The notes below the pieces were generated by a model, which had not been told where the DNA came from, did no database searches, and saw only the letters and a program-made list of their open reading frames with translations. From Vanilla planifolia (lineage: Eukaryota; Streptophyta; Magnoliopsida; Asparagales; Orchidaceae), in assembly GCA_023846275.1 (NCBI GenBank), contig JAIUJO010000143.1, positions 381,001 through 445,000 on the forward strand: 64,000 nucleotides of DNA. Reading direction: 5' to 3'. Shown one piece after another: positions 1 to 14,130 of this stretch. A program made the position numbers and the translations under genes. Each line of letters starts with the position of its first letter. The stretch's first letter is position 1.

Positions 1-1520
1 TTTCTTTGTTAGCAAAAACAAAAAATTAATAGAAAGATTCCATAAATCATAATCAATATTTTGAATAAAAGTCTTCAAGGTTGTTTTCCAAATAAAACTT
101 CTTCCATCCTTAAATAATGGAGGATGACATGATAAAAATCCTTAATGTGATGTTTCACAAAAATCCTTAATGTGATGTTTCACAAAAAATAAAAAATTTA
201 ATAGTAGAGAAAATTGATAATATTGTAATTGACATTAAAAAAGAAAAAATAAATTAACAAATAATTAGAATTAAAAACTTAATTAATTTGCACGCATTAA
301 TAAAGGATTACCTAATCATTTGACACACTATTTGTAGTGAACCTATTTTAATACTAACTGAAGCAAATATAGTAAGCAAACCTTATAAGAGTATACTTAA
401 TTATGGGATTGAATGTATTTTTGGTAATTTTATGAATTTATTTATTTTTTAGAAATTCTTTATAAAAATTATTTTGTGTGCATAAAAAATGTTGATTTAA
501 AAACATATTAATTGGTAATTTTAAGATTAAACTAATGAAAATAAAATTGGAAATAGTTCACTAATTTTTTTTGGTTTGATTCAAACTAGCACCTATGTCC
601 ACCTCCAAATGATGTCTAGAAAAACTTCACCAGTAAAAGAGTTATGACATGTGGTTTTCTTCATGATTCACATCTAACTTATTAGCTTTTGTAAGGTAAT
701 CTACAACCTAGGATTTTATGAGCTCATCCTCAAGAATAGAATTTAGGATATCAAAGGTAACTCAAGCTTTCCTACATTCTAGGCTCTGCAATCCAAAAGA
801 AAAAAAAATACATTAATAACAAAATTTTAAATAAAAATGTGTAACTTTTCTTATTCTTGCTCATGAATTTAAAATGTGCCTAAAAAGTTCAAAATTGTGA
901 AGAGAACAAAGAAAATCAAAGCTTAGAATGATTAGGTTGAGCTAAAAAAATTTGGAATTTAAAGTAGCTGAAGTTGCATGACTGTCATGGGAAATTTTCA
1001 ACAATTGAGGTGATGTATTCCTTCCTTAGATGTTAAACTCTTGTTCATATTTATTTGTTATTTCATTCACCTTGATTAGGTATTTATAAAAAACATTTTG
1101 TCATAGTCATTAAAAAGTAAACCAAAAGCTATTTAAAAAGCTACTGCCAATAGCCATAAATTCATTTCAAAACAACCACTAAAATGGCATATATCAAAGA
1201 GTATTTTGTCAAAATTAACTATAGCTATTGGATAGTCACAAGTGAGAACTAGACTATTCAATTATGTGATGTAAAGGTTGATGCATTCTAAATGTTTAAA
1301 TCAAGCTGGAATTGATCGACAACATTTGATCAAGTTGAATGAAATATTGGTCATTTGATTATTCAATGTTAAGATAGAGAACAATCACAACTATAGGGTT
1401 CGAAATGGATTATTTAGAGCTGTATCATTCAAGAATAAATTTGTCACAATGACAGCTGTCTAATGAAGTTAAATGAGTTTACAACTGCTAGGGATAAAAA
1501 AGGATCAATCAATTACAATA
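1..1520 (-). mobile_element. Left-edge partial copy (C) of the gag-bearing retroelement block
   Basis: This stretch matches, in the same direction, the right part of the block at about 56.04-57.54 kb. Around 20-110 it aligns with about 56,065-56,147, which lies inside the 5' part of gag copy B. About 240-330 aligns with about 56,320-56,390, and 860-960 with about 56,850-56,945 (shared string aaattgtgaagaga). About 1,080-1,120 aligns with about 57,060-57,100. Matches are clear but gapped and heavily diverged, so the copy is old. The window cuts it off, so most of its gag would lie to the left. With gag read on the minus strand, the rest is 5' leader and LTR-like DNA. I see no clear LTR ends, primer-binding site or pol. 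Confidence 0.6.
134..183. repeat. 25-bp tandem duplication
   Basis: Two adjacent identical 25-bp copies (134-158 and 159-183) contain ccttaatgtgatgtttcac. Perfect identity inside an otherwise decayed element points to a recent slippage-type event. Confidence 0.92.
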
Positions 1521-1774
1521 GATGAAGTAGTAATCACAAAACTAGCTAATGAAATGGATGATTTGATCAATTTAGATTACAATTTAAAGTAGATGATATC
1601 TCCACCATACAAACACAAAAATAAATTATCGAATAGTGCTGAATGCTCCAAATTTTGCAAGTAGACAAGTAATAGAGATAAATACTATATCACTTGAACG
1701 AGTAATAGCTCTGGCTCCCTAATTATGTGCTCGAAATTTAACCAACCAATTCACTCCAATGGTTAATAGATTAC

Positions 1775-3070
1775 ATGTTAATTTTAGGTCTTATGCACCC
1801 AATAGGATTCAAAATTATTGTTGGCTAACCTAACCCGATTTGGTTAAAATCATGGGTCCCAACACTTGTGAAGACCCACTTTTGATTAATTATGTTTAAC
1901 GTAGGTTTGGGACGATGTTACCTAATTTTTTATTTAATTATGAAAATTTTAGCAAATTATTTTTCGATTTAAGGTTTTACCAATTAAAGAAACATAGCAT
2001 TTGGCAAAAATACAAAAGTATTGCTTAAATATGGAAAGAATGATTGAAAAAGTAGAATCATGATTATTAAATCAATTTTGTTTATATAGGATTGGAACTA
2101 TGAAAAAAATTGAGAGATTGAAAACTTAAATCCTATTTCTTTACTAAATCAAGGAGATGATTAAACAATTTGGATGTCTAAATATGATTTAAAATTGATA
2201 CAGATGGAGGGCTAATCAAAATGTACAAGCTAATATTTTATTTTATATTAAAAGAAAACCTTTTCAAAGCTGATGCACATGTCTGGAATCCTTGAATCTT
2301 ACTGAACAAACGAAGGCACTTTGAAGACCACAATTATGCTATCTTCAACACTGTACAACTTGTTCTTTTCAAGTAAATAAATCTCACAAAAAATAAGCCC
2401 ATTAATTTTGTGTTTTCTACACCACAACAAGTTTCAAGTCTACACACAATCAACCCAACCCAATTTTGTTTGAGTCATGGGTCTTCACACTTGCAAATGC
2501 CCACTTTGCCTTAATTAATTTTGACTAAGGCTTAGGATGATGTGGCTTAAATTTTTTTTTAATCATGAAAAACTTAATAAATTATTTTTTTTATTTAGTC
2601 ACGGTTTAATAATAAAGCTAACATTATACTTGACAAAAATATAACAATATTTCTTAACTAAGGAAAAAATGATTAAATATAAAATAATGTTTCCTAAATC
2701 ATTGAATGGCCTAAGTAGGATTTCAACCATCTAAAAAATTGAGGGATTGAAAAGTTGAATCCTATTAATTTTCTAGATCAACAAGATGATTTAATAATTT
2801 TGATGTCTAAATATGATTTAAAATTTATTTGAAAGGAGAATTCCTTCAAAATAAATGAGCTAACATTCTATTTCATCATAAAAGAAAATCTTGTCAAAGT
2901 TTATGTACATGTCTCTAATCCTTGAGGCTTGTTAAATATTTTAAGGGCTTTCAATTTCACTACTTTATCATTTCCAAAAGTGCAAGGCTATTCTTTACAT
3001 GTAAACTTATTTCACACTAAATAAGCTCATTAGAATAAAATACTAAACATTTAAGGCTTTACTAATCAAT
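1775..3070. repeat. ~625-bp diverged tandem direct duplication, LTR-like
   Basis: Copy 1 (about 1,775-2,400) and copy 2 (about 2,400-3,070) align along their length at an offset of about 625 bp. Shared landmarks are the catgggtc box (1,851 and 2,477), tctaaatatgattta (2,178 and 2,806) and gcacatgtctggaatcctt at 2,275 against tacatgtctctaatcctt at 2,905. A third, shorter match covers about 53,400-53,575, inside retroelement block copy A. Adjacent head-to-tail copies next to gag-bearing DNA suggest LTR or leader sequence, but no TG...CA ends or target-site duplications were found. Nothing here looks coding. Confidence 0.65.
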
Positions 3071-3079
3071 CATAATATT

Positions 3080-6000
3080 GGTGCAATATCTTCAAACTTT
3101 TTTACTGTACATGATAGTATTATTAAAAAACTCTAAATATCCTCTCTTGTGACTTTTACATGCCCATTATTTAATCATTTTATGTTTGCTCAATCTATCT
3201 CCTTTTAGATATTATATTTATTAACTTATTATTAAAATAATTTATTATTATTTATGCTTATTTAATTTTATAAGCTGTTGTATCTCCAATTGAGATCAAA
3301 TAAAGAAGAAAAAATGTTGTTGAACTCATCTCGATAAGCTCTTCTAAATTAAGTATTCATCTTAATATTTTTCACATTTTAAGGTTTTTGACATGCTTTA
3401 CAGGGCATTTAAAATTTTACCTTATTTGATGATCTTAGTCACATTATTTCTCATTAATATCTTTGTATGTAAAATTATTATACAATTTGTCTAATCGTTA
3501 GAAATATTTTTCTTTGATTTGACAATATTATCAAGAAACTCTAAAATTTTTGTTGTGTCACTTTTATGTTGCTTTGACTTGGTCAAACTAAATTGCTTGA
3601 AATTTTCTCGTTTTTGCTTTAATATCCATTTCCTTAATATTAAAATAACTATATTTTAGTTTTTATTGTTATTTATTATCATAGTTCATGGTAATTTTGA
3701 ATGTGGTCATTTTAAGATGAAATAGTGAGTGTTAGATTAGTATTGAATTGCTCTCATAAATAAACATTCATGTTTTTAAGAGAAAATAAGTTTGATTGAT
3801 ATTAAAATAATAATATTTTCTTGATTATGCTTGTTTGATATGGTAACTCAGAATAATTAAAAATGGGGTGTGATCAAGATGAAAGAAATGTTAGTCGACT
3901 CAAGTTAATGACCTTTATCTAATTAGATATTTATTTAATTTTTAAATATTATTTTTCTAAGATTTTACATGCTTTACAAAAAATTTCAATTTGTAGTGAT
4001 TTTACAATCCAGAATGTTACACTCAATGTACTAAATAGCATTGAATGCAATGTTCTTGTCCAAGTTATCACATTTCTTGAAATGTTTCTCTTTGGTTTGG
4101 TTATACTACAATGTCACTCCAAAGCTCTTATCATGTGACCTTTACATATCTTTCATTATATTCTATTACATTGCTTGAATTCATCTTATTTCAACTTTGA
4201 TATACATTTATTTTTTTATTTTAGAGTAATTCTAAATAAGGCATGGTCATTCTAAAATAAATATTATTAGACTCATGTTGATGAGTTCTAAATTAAATAT
4301 TAAATTTTATGCGTTAAAATTTTTTTATGGTTTCTACATGCTTTATGAGCTATTCTTTATTTATATCTTATTTTATGATGGATGAATTTACACCCAATCT
4401 CATTAGCATCTTGGAATACATCTTTCCATGAGCTTAAACTCATTCTCTTTGAATTTTTTTACTCCATATTACTTTTATTGCATTACACATATTCACCTCA
4501 TTTTTGTTTTAATATATTTTTACTTCATATTAAAATAATAATGTTTTATTATGTATGCTTATTATGCTTGATTATTCATGGTAATTTCAAACAAGGTTAA
4601 ATTGTAATGAAATAAACATTGTTTGACATGATCAGCTCAAACTAATTAAATATTAATTTTTCTATCATTAGTTATTTTTTTTATCATTACTATATTTTTA
4701 TTTAATATTAAAATAACAATTTATTATTATTTATGGTTGTTTTTTTACTAATACATAGTAATTTAGAATGAGATTTGATTCAAACAAAACTAATGTCATT
4801 GAATGTCGATGAGCTTTATCTAATTAAATATTTATTTTCAAAATTATAAATATTTTATTTCATTGGATTTTATAATATTTACAAAAAATTTTGATTTGCA
4901 TCTTGTTTCATGATCAAGAATGTTACATTAACTTTTTTAATATCATGTAATATAACTTTCCTACACAATTATTCTCATTTCTTTTAAATTTTTCTTTTGA
5001 ACTAGTTATAAAATAATGTAATTATAAAGCTTCCTTTTTATAAATGTTATGTTTCTTTGATTTGGTTATATTGAATTTATTCAACTAATCAATTTTATGT
5101 TTTAATGTATATTTTCTCATTTTAGAATTAATAATTTATTATTATCATTTTTTTCTTTTATTAAGTAACTCATAGTAATTCTAAATGAGGTCCAATCTAT
5201 ATCAAATGAGCACAATTGGACTCAACTCATTGAGTTCCATTTAATTTACTAATAATATTTATATTTTTAAATATTTTATTTTTAAAAGTTTTGGCATATT
5301 TATTTTGAAATATTATAATTTGCACATGATTTAAATGTTGAGATTGTACACATGATGTCCTTGGTGCCATGGAAACCTACATTCCTATACATTTTATCAA
5401 ATTTTATTAATTTATTTTTTTATTTTGTTATATTACATCATAACTCCAAATCTTCTTTAATGGAACATTTACATTATGCTAATTTAGTTATATTATATTA
5501 CTTTAATTTAGCATTGTTAAACTTTACTATATATTTGCTTAATATTAATATAATAATTAATTATTATTTATGTTTATTTTACTAAAATAATTTATAATAA
5601 TACCAAATAAGTTTTGGTAAAGACAAAACTATAGGACTTTTTCAAAAGCTTTGCCCAATTAAATAATGCCTTTTTTATAACATTTTTACAAAGTTATTAA
5701 AATGATTTACATTATATTTATATTTCCACCTAATTTGGGTAATTGAGGATGATACACCTAATCTCCTTAATGTTTTCGTAAATATAGCTTTTTGGTACTA
5801 TTTATCACATTTATTAATATTTTTCACTTTGACTTAAATATATCACTACGTAGAGGTAAATCTCCACTAATGTAATACTTACATATCTTTGATCATTTTT
5901 TGAGCAATATTTTATATTTATTTAATATTAAAATAACCTATTATTATAATTATTAAGTTATTATTTATATTTACTTACTTTTAGATCTTTGAGAAACTTT

Positions 6001-7262
6001 AGCCGAGGTCTGAATGAGAGAAAACAATTATCATTTGGCTCATCTAGATGAGCCCATTCTAATTAAATATTTGTTATTTTATTTTTAAATATTATATTTC
6101 CAATAGTTTTTCCTACTTTACTAGAGATTTTCATTTCTTATTTGATTTGATGATAAAAGTTGCTACACTCTATCATACTTTGCATCTTAGAATACAACTT
6201 TCTTGTATAATTTATTTTATTTCTTTATTTTTTTTTTTGACATGATTATATTGATATGGTAACCTAATACTCATCTCTAATGCCCTTTATATCACTTGAT
6301 TTGGTTGCATGATATTGCTTCAACTTATCTCTATTTCAACTTTAATATATATTTTGTTCATATTAAATTAATATTTTATGATTATATATCAATATTTAAT
6401 TTAATAATTTATATTAATTTTATATTTATTGAAATTGTTGTTGGACTTGTCCTAATAAGATCTATCAAGTTAAATGTTTATTTTTATTTTTTTTTCTAGT
6501 ATTTTATGTTTTTAAAATTTTAGCATACTTTATTAGATACTTTGATACATAGCTTATTTAATGATTTATGATGTCATACTTCGTCCCATTGTTTTCTTTG
6601 AATACAACCTTGTTATGTAACTATAATCTCCTCTCCAATAAGATTTCCATTTCTTTGATTTTATTGTAACACATAGGTTCAATTTATCTTATTTTGTCTT
6701 TAATTATATTTATTTTATAGTAAAGCAGTAATTTGTTATTGTTTATGCTTATTTAGTTTTGTAATTAATAGTAATTAAAACAAGGTCTGGGCAAGATGTG
6801 ATTTAAACAAGGCTTTGGTTTGCCTATATTTCATTACTTTAACTTAAATGATTTCAAGTTTAATATATATTTTCATAATTTTAAAATAAAAAAGTTTTTT
6901 TATTCCAAGATTATTTAAATTTGTAACTTGTAATAATTTCAAATATGATTTGATCAAGGAAATATTCATTTTAACTCATCTTAATGAGTTGTATCCATTT
7001 AAACTATCATTTTTACATTCTTAAATATTTTTTAATTAGTTTTAGGTTGTGAGACATTTCAATTTGTACCTAATTTGATGATCGAGAAAGTTATATTCAA
7101 TATTGTTAGCATCTTAAAATATAGTTTTCCAATGTGGTTTAACTTGTCATTCCAAATTTTTTCTTTGATTTGGGTATATTACAAGTTTTTTATTTGGTCA
7201 TACAAAAATATTTCAATTTATTTGATTTTAACTTTAATATTTATTTACATTGCATTAAAATA
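3080..7262 (+). repeat. Degenerate ~410-bp satellite array, plus orientation
   Basis: About nine monomers read on the plus strand. The box resembling tgatgatcgaggatgttaca recurs near 3,430, 4,005, 4,375, 4,910, 5,338, 5,741, 6,150, 6,563 and 7,075. Most steps are 400-430 bp, with a few longer or shorter from indels. Each is followed by a version of ccttagtatcttggaatg and later ctttgatttggttatatta. Divergence between monomers is high. Short open frames here (for example at 4,382, 5,352 and 7,075) all begin at the same monomer phase and are by-products of the repeat. I see no gene in this stretch. Confidence 0.85.
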
Positions 7263-10200
7263 AGAAGAAATTTATCAAAATGAGATAAATTGTATTGTAA
7301 ACTTGCATATTCCAACAAACTAAGTAAATGAGTTTAACATCCTCGATTGTAAAGCTTATTAAATTATTTTAAAAAAATTTTAAAATAAATAAATAACAAA
7401 AAATTAATATTTAATGTGATGAGCTCATTGGGATAAGTCCAATGAAATTTATTTCATCTTGGTTGGATCACCTTGGGAATTACTAAGAATTATAATTACA
7501 AATAAGCATATAAAATAATAAATCGTAAATTTAATATCAATTAAACAAAAATTAAAGTTGGAATAAGATAAATTGAAGTGATGTGATACATCCAAATCGA
7601 AGTGATATAATAGAGACATGATAAGAGATTTGGAGTTAAATTGTAATATAAGGAAATGAATGAAAAAATTTTGAACAAATGGCTTAAAGTTTGTGTAATA
7701 ATTCTACCAAAAGATACTAAGGAGAGTAAGTGTAACATCATAGATCATGAAACCATATAAGAAGTAAATTTTCTCATAAGGCATTTTCAAAACCATTGAA
7801 AAAATTTAAAAATGAAAAAATAATGTTTTAATTAGATATAGCCAATTGAAGCGAGTTGGTCAACAATTATTTTATCCATATTAGACCATATTTGCAATCA
7901 CTAAAATTATAAAATAAAATAAACATAAATAAAAAATTTGTTATTTGAATATTAAAAAATATTTATTAAAGATAAAATTAAATGATTTGGAAAAATATTA
8001 CATCACCACATTAAAAAAAAGTAATGGTCACATAAGAAGAGATTTAGATTTGCATTGTAATAAAACCAAGTCACCACAAAGTGTTTGAAAAATGAGATAA
8101 ATTAAAAAAGAAAGTTGCTTTCCAAGATATTAAGGAGAACTTGTATAACTTCAACGATCATCAAATTTTGTATGAATCTAAATATCATATAAAGTCGTCT
8201 AAATCCATAGAAAATAAATGTTTTAAAAATTTAAAAATGGATATTTAATTAGATAGAGGTCATCAAGCTGACTCTTATAATATTTATTTCATCTCATTTA
8301 GACATTATTTGCATTTATAGAGAATTATCAAAGTAGATAAGAATATATTATAATATAATATTATTTTAAAATTATTTGAATATATATGAAAGCTAAAATA
8401 TGAATAAAAAATGAAGGCATATTATAACAAAAAAAATGAAAACAAGCTAAGGGTTCACATTAGAGGATAATTAAACTTACACAATAATGTAACTAAATAA
8501 GAGTAAGCATTTTAAGAAATAAGAAAAAGTGAACAAGAAAGAGCATTCGATGATAGTAGAAAGATTGAATGTAACAGCTTGATCAACAAATATGGTTTGA
8601 ATGAAACATTTTCATGAAGCATCCAAAAATCCTAAAAAATAAAAATATCTCAAAATATAAAAAAATTTAATTATATATAAAAAATCAAGATAACTCAAAT
8701 TACATTTGTCTCATCTCAATTAAACTTTATTTCGAATTACCATAATTTACAAAAAAAAAAAAATACTAAATAATTTTAAATTAATAATCAAATATTTAAT
8801 AATATATTTTAAAGCTCAACTGAGATAAATTGAAGCAATATACTACATCCAAAGTAGATCAAGATAAATGACACAAGTGATGATGACTAACATAGTATTA
8901 TAACAATTGCAAAGGAACAAATTTGAAGAAATAAATTACGATTAATTGTATGATAAAGTTGCATTCCATGATAGTATGAAAACTTAGTACAACATCCATG
9001 ATCATCAAATTAAGTATGAGTAAAATATCTCCTAAAATATGCCAAAGCCCTCAAAAAATTTTCAAAAATAAAAATATTAACATAAAATTGGTCATAGCTT
9101 ATCGAGATGAGCCCAACAATATTTATTTTGTCAATGTAATATAAACAAAACAATGTAATGTCACATAAGGAGTGAATTAGTTTTTCATAGTATTATAACA
9201 ATATCAAAAAAATATTTTCAAGAAAGGAGAAAAATTGTATGAGATAATTAAATTATGAGAAGTTAAAGAGATCAAGTGTAATATCTTGAAGAGAAAATAA
9301 GATATAATGTAAAAGGATAGTAAAGAATGACAAAACCTTAAAAATTAAATTTTTTGAAAATATTATAAAGAATATTTTATTAGATTGACCTTATATAGAC
9401 TAGACTAATAAAAATTTCTTTCATCTCAATTAGGACTCATTTTGAATTAGTAAAAATAAAAAAATTAAATACGTAGACATTACTACATTAACATTAAGTA
9501 AATATATCTCGATGTTAAAATGAGATAAATTTAAGCAATGTAATATAAAAACATTGAGGGAATGCAAAGGTCAAGTGCTAGAATATTTGGTTTTGATTCG
9601 AAGAAAAGAGATAAAATATACATCAAAGTTCTATTTTATGACACTAAGGATATAAGAGTGTGTCATGTTCAATTTTCAAATTTGCTATGAAATGAAATGC
9701 CTAGAAGAATAACAATTTCTTTGAAAATTAAATATTTTAGAATATATTAATGAATATTTGATTTGATAGTGGTTTTTGGGATGTGCCAAAACATTTTTGT
9801 TTCATCAAAATAAAAATTGGATGTGCCAAAACACTTTTATTCATCCCAATAAGGCTTCATTTGGAGTTAAAATACATTATAAACCTAAATAAGTCTAAAT
9901 AATAACATTTAACATCTTAATATTTGGTAAATATTTGCTAAAGTAGAAATAAGATAAACTAAAAGTTATAACATAATAAAATGACAGCTAAGTAAAGGTC
10001 ATGTAAGAGAAAACTTATAGTTACATAATACTATAACCACGTCAATGAAAAACATTAAAAAAATAATAGAAATTATGCAAGAAATTAGGATTGCACAATA
10101 CTAAGCAGATCAAATATAACATTATTGATTATTAAATCTGATATGAATCTAAATTTCTCAAAAAACCTACAAAAAAATTAGAAACTAAAGTTTTCAAAAA

Positions 10201-13200
10201 TATTAAAATAAATATTTGAATTGATAAAACTTGTTTTAGATAAACCAATGATATTTGTTTCATCTTTGTAAACATTGCTTAGAATTACTAATATTTTAAT
10301 ATGTAGTTGTGCGAAAGAAATAAAAAATATTACTTTAATGTTAATTAAACATATATATTTATATTGAAATAAGATAAATTGAGGAAATATAATAAAAATA
10401 AATGAAAGCAAATCAAATAATAAAACCAAATCAAATAAAAAGTTTTTAAGAAATAATAAATTCCACAAGAATGCTACATTCCAATACATTAAGGAGATAG
10501 AGTACAACTTCATTGATAATTAGTTTAGGTGTGAATCAATACTTAACACAAAAAATGAATACTTAATTGGATGTAGCTTGTGGAGATAAGTCAAACTAAA
10601 TTTGTTGTATCCATTAGACATCATTTTGAAGTACTATGAATAACAAAAATAAATGAGCATAAATTGAAACAATGTAACATAAGAAAATCGAGGCATGGTA
10701 AGTGTTACATGAGAATAAAATTAGAGTAACAATGTATTATGATTTAACCAAATAAAGGAATTGAGGTAAAGAAATGATATAAATTTTAAAAGAAAGTTTC
10801 ATTTGACGACAGAATAGAGGTAGAGTTCAACATCCCCATTTGTTAAATCAAGTACGCAAAATATACCTTATAAGGCTTGTCAAATCCCTTCAAAATATTT
10901 ATAAATACGAAAAACAATATTTAATTCATTATAGCTAATCAATTCAACTTTAACTACATTTCTTTCTTCTTAATCTATCAACATTGAGAAGTATTATAAA
11001 TTTCTAAAATAAATAAGAGTAAGTACTATTAAATTATTATTTAAATATTAATTAAATATATAAGAAAGTAAAATGAGATAAATTGATAACATATAATATA
11101 ATGAAAAAAGTTTGATGTTAATTCACGTGATATGGGACTTCGATTTTCTATCTTATATAAATATCAAAGTGAAAACTTTCAAAAAATGAGATAAAATACA
11201 TAGAACAGTTGGTAAGATGAGTCCTTTGACATGTTTTTTTCATCCCAATAAGATCTCATTTCAATTTACTAGGAATTACAATCATAAATAAGAATAAATA
11301 TTAATAAACTAATTTTTAAATATTAGGTAAATATATTTTCATTTAGAAATGGGATAAACTAAAAAAATGTAACATAACCAAATCAAATGGGATTTAATTG
11401 TCATAAGGGAAACGATTTTGCATTACATAAAATAGCCAAATTAAAGTGAAACTTTTGTAAAAATAAGTCGAATTGAATGAGAAAGCTGCATTCTAAGGTA
11501 CTAAAGAGATAAAGTGTAACATCTTCAATTGAATGCCGCATAAAGCAGGACAAAATGATCGAAAATTAAATATTTTGAAAATATAAAAATGATCATTCCA
11601 TTTAATAGAGATTTTTGAGATGTCGTGTCATGTTTTTCTGTCCTCCTTGATCCAAATTTGGAACTATTACAAGTAATGAGAGTTAATAAGGAAAGTAATA
11701 ATAAATTATTATTTTAATATTAAGAAAATATGAATTAAGAATGGAATAAGATTAGTTGTGATAATGTAATATAACTTAATGAAAATATTTTGGAAGGTCC
11801 AGTGAATAGAGAGTTAGAACAACATAACATTTTAATAAAATGAAAGTAAAAACTTTTGAACAAATGAGATAGGCTATACAAGAAAGTTACATTCAAAATT
11901 TCTAAGAACATTTAGTGTAACTTTATTTTTGTCAAATAAGGTACAAGAAAAAATGACTTGTAAACCATACCAAATTTATAGAAAATAAATTACATAAAGA
12001 TATAGAAATGAATATTTAAGAGGATAAAGCTCTTTGAAATGTCATTTACTTTATCTTGATTGGAGGTCATTTTGAATTACTATGATTTCCTAAATTAGAT
12101 AATCATATATCATAATAAATAATTATTTTATCCTTAAGTAAATATGTTTTAAATCTAAATTGAGATATACTAAATCAATGTAATATTACAAAATCAAAGA
12201 AAGATAAGGTTCATTTAAAAGGAAAAATAGAGCAACATTGAAATAAAAGAAAATCAAATAAATAACTTTTATGAAATTTGACAAATTATATAAAAATTTT
12301 AAATCCCTAGATAATAAGGAGATCGACTGTAACATCATTGATCATGAAATCTGGTATGTATTCAAATATCACATAAAGTGATTCGACACATTAGGAAAAT
12401 TAATTAAAAAATATAACAATAAATATTTTAGTCAGTATTCCTCACAAAATTGGTATATTGATTTTTGCTTCACGTGGGTCAAAACTAATTTTGAATATCC
12501 TGAACTCAAAAGTAAATAAGATTAAATAATAATAGAGTTTTTTTAAAATTAAGAAAACTTTTGTTAAAGATAAAATGAAAAAATTGAATCAACATAATAT
12601 AAAAAATAAAAGAAATAACGAGGTTATATGATACAACCAAAATAGTAGCATAGTAATATTGGAAAATAAAACTAAAAATATTTAAAAAATTTGATAAATT
12701 ATATGAGAAATATGTACTGCAAGCTCCTAAAGAAATAGAGTATAATATTCTCAATCATGAAATTAGGTACAAACAAAAACATCTACTAAAGAATTCTAAA
12801 ACACTAAAAAAATATAATCAAAAACAGAAAAAAATGAATTAATTAAAGCTCATAAGGATGACACGATAAAGTTTTTGGCATTATTGTATGTTGTTTGGAA
12901 TTAGTAAGCGCAGCAAAAGTAAATAAGCAAAAAAATACCAATTTGCCATTTAAAAATTAAATAAATATATTTTCGAATTGAAATAAATAAATAGATGCAT
13001 CATAATATAACAAGATTAAAGTGATGCAAATGTTATATGAGATAAGACAAGAAAAATAATAATATAAGAAAATAATATTAGATTGTTGAATTCTAAGATA
13101 GTAAGAATAAAATCAGTTTTTTGCTAGATCAATAAATTCAATGCCAATCTAAATGTCTCATAACATTTGCTAAAATAGTAAGAAAAATAACTATAAATAT

Positions 13201-14130
13201 AAAAATTAATTTGATAGAGTTTATCGAGATGAATGCGACAATGTTTTTATCGTTTCCAATGGGCCACTTTTGTGATTATTTTAATTACCAAAACAAATAA
13301 ATAATATAAAAATAAATTATGGTTTTTATATTAAGAAAATTTTTATAAAGCTAAAATGTGACATACCATAGCAATATATTATAGCCAAACCAAATCAACT
13401 AAGGGTCGCACTAGAGGAGAATTATAGTTACACACCAATATAAAGTAATAAAATAAAAACATTTGACAAAATTAGATAAATTATATAGCAAACTTGCATT
13501 AAAAAAAACTAAGGAAATTAAATGTATCATCCCAAATCAATAAATCATGTCAAAATTGCTATTATTCCAAAAGATTACCAATAGCTCAGAAAAAATGATT
13601 TAAAAATATAAAAAATATATTTGGCCTGATAGAGCCCATTGAGATGAATCTAAAAACATTTAATTCATCTTAATTGGAGCTCGATGAGAATTACTACAAA
13701 TTATTAAATATGGAGTAAGAATATATTAAAGTTGAAATGAGATAAATTAAAGAAATATATTAGAAAAAATCAAAGCAATGCAAAGGTCACACTATTTAAG
13801 ATTTGGGGTTACATAGTAATATATCCAAATAAAAATCAAACATTAAAAAATGACAAAATTATACGAAAAACATTCACTCCAAGATATTAAAAAGATCAAG
13901 TATAACATCATTGATTATTTAAGGAAGAATTGAAGTAACTCAAAATATGTCCCAAAACCCTTAAAAATTTGTAAAAATAAAAAACTAATATTTAATTGAA
14001 CATAGTTTTTGATGAATAGTCTAACTATATCTATTTCATCTTTATTAGATTTTGTTTGTAATACAATGAATTATCATATTTAAAAACTATTAAAATAATT
14101 AGTTCTTTTTAAATTTTAATAAATCATATA
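7262..14130 (-). repeat. Degenerate ~410-bp satellite array, minus orientation
   Basis: The same monomer is read on the minus strand. The reversed box (tgtaacatc...gatcatcaaat) recurs near 7,345, 7,735, 8,140, 8,570, 8,985, 9,275, 9,660, 10,115, 10,505, 10,830, 11,515, 11,915, 12,330, 12,745, 13,115, 13,525 and 13,898. The double-length step 10,830-11,515 holds a fused monomer lacking the box (about 11,090-11,230). The switch from plus units is abrupt at about 7,262, where a TTA-rich plus tail meets a minus monomer at aatgagataaatt. No gene is seen. Confidence 0.85.
9779..9855. repeat. 40-bp tandem duplication inside a monomer
   Basis: ggatgtgccaaaacattttt (9,779) and ggatgtgccaaaacactttt (9,819) start two adjacent ~40-bp copies differing at a few sites. 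The duplication adds one extra palindrome-adjacent segment to that monomer. Confidence 0.8.

Noticed and set aside
4382..4600. 72-codon plus open frame
   Set aside because: It starts at the common monomer box and has no domain; homologous positions in other monomers are closed or frame-shifted. Satellite by-product.
10178..10513. 111-codon minus open frame, among the longest in the window
   Set aside because: It lies wholly within one minus monomer at the usual phase, T-rich codons only, no motif. Chance length.
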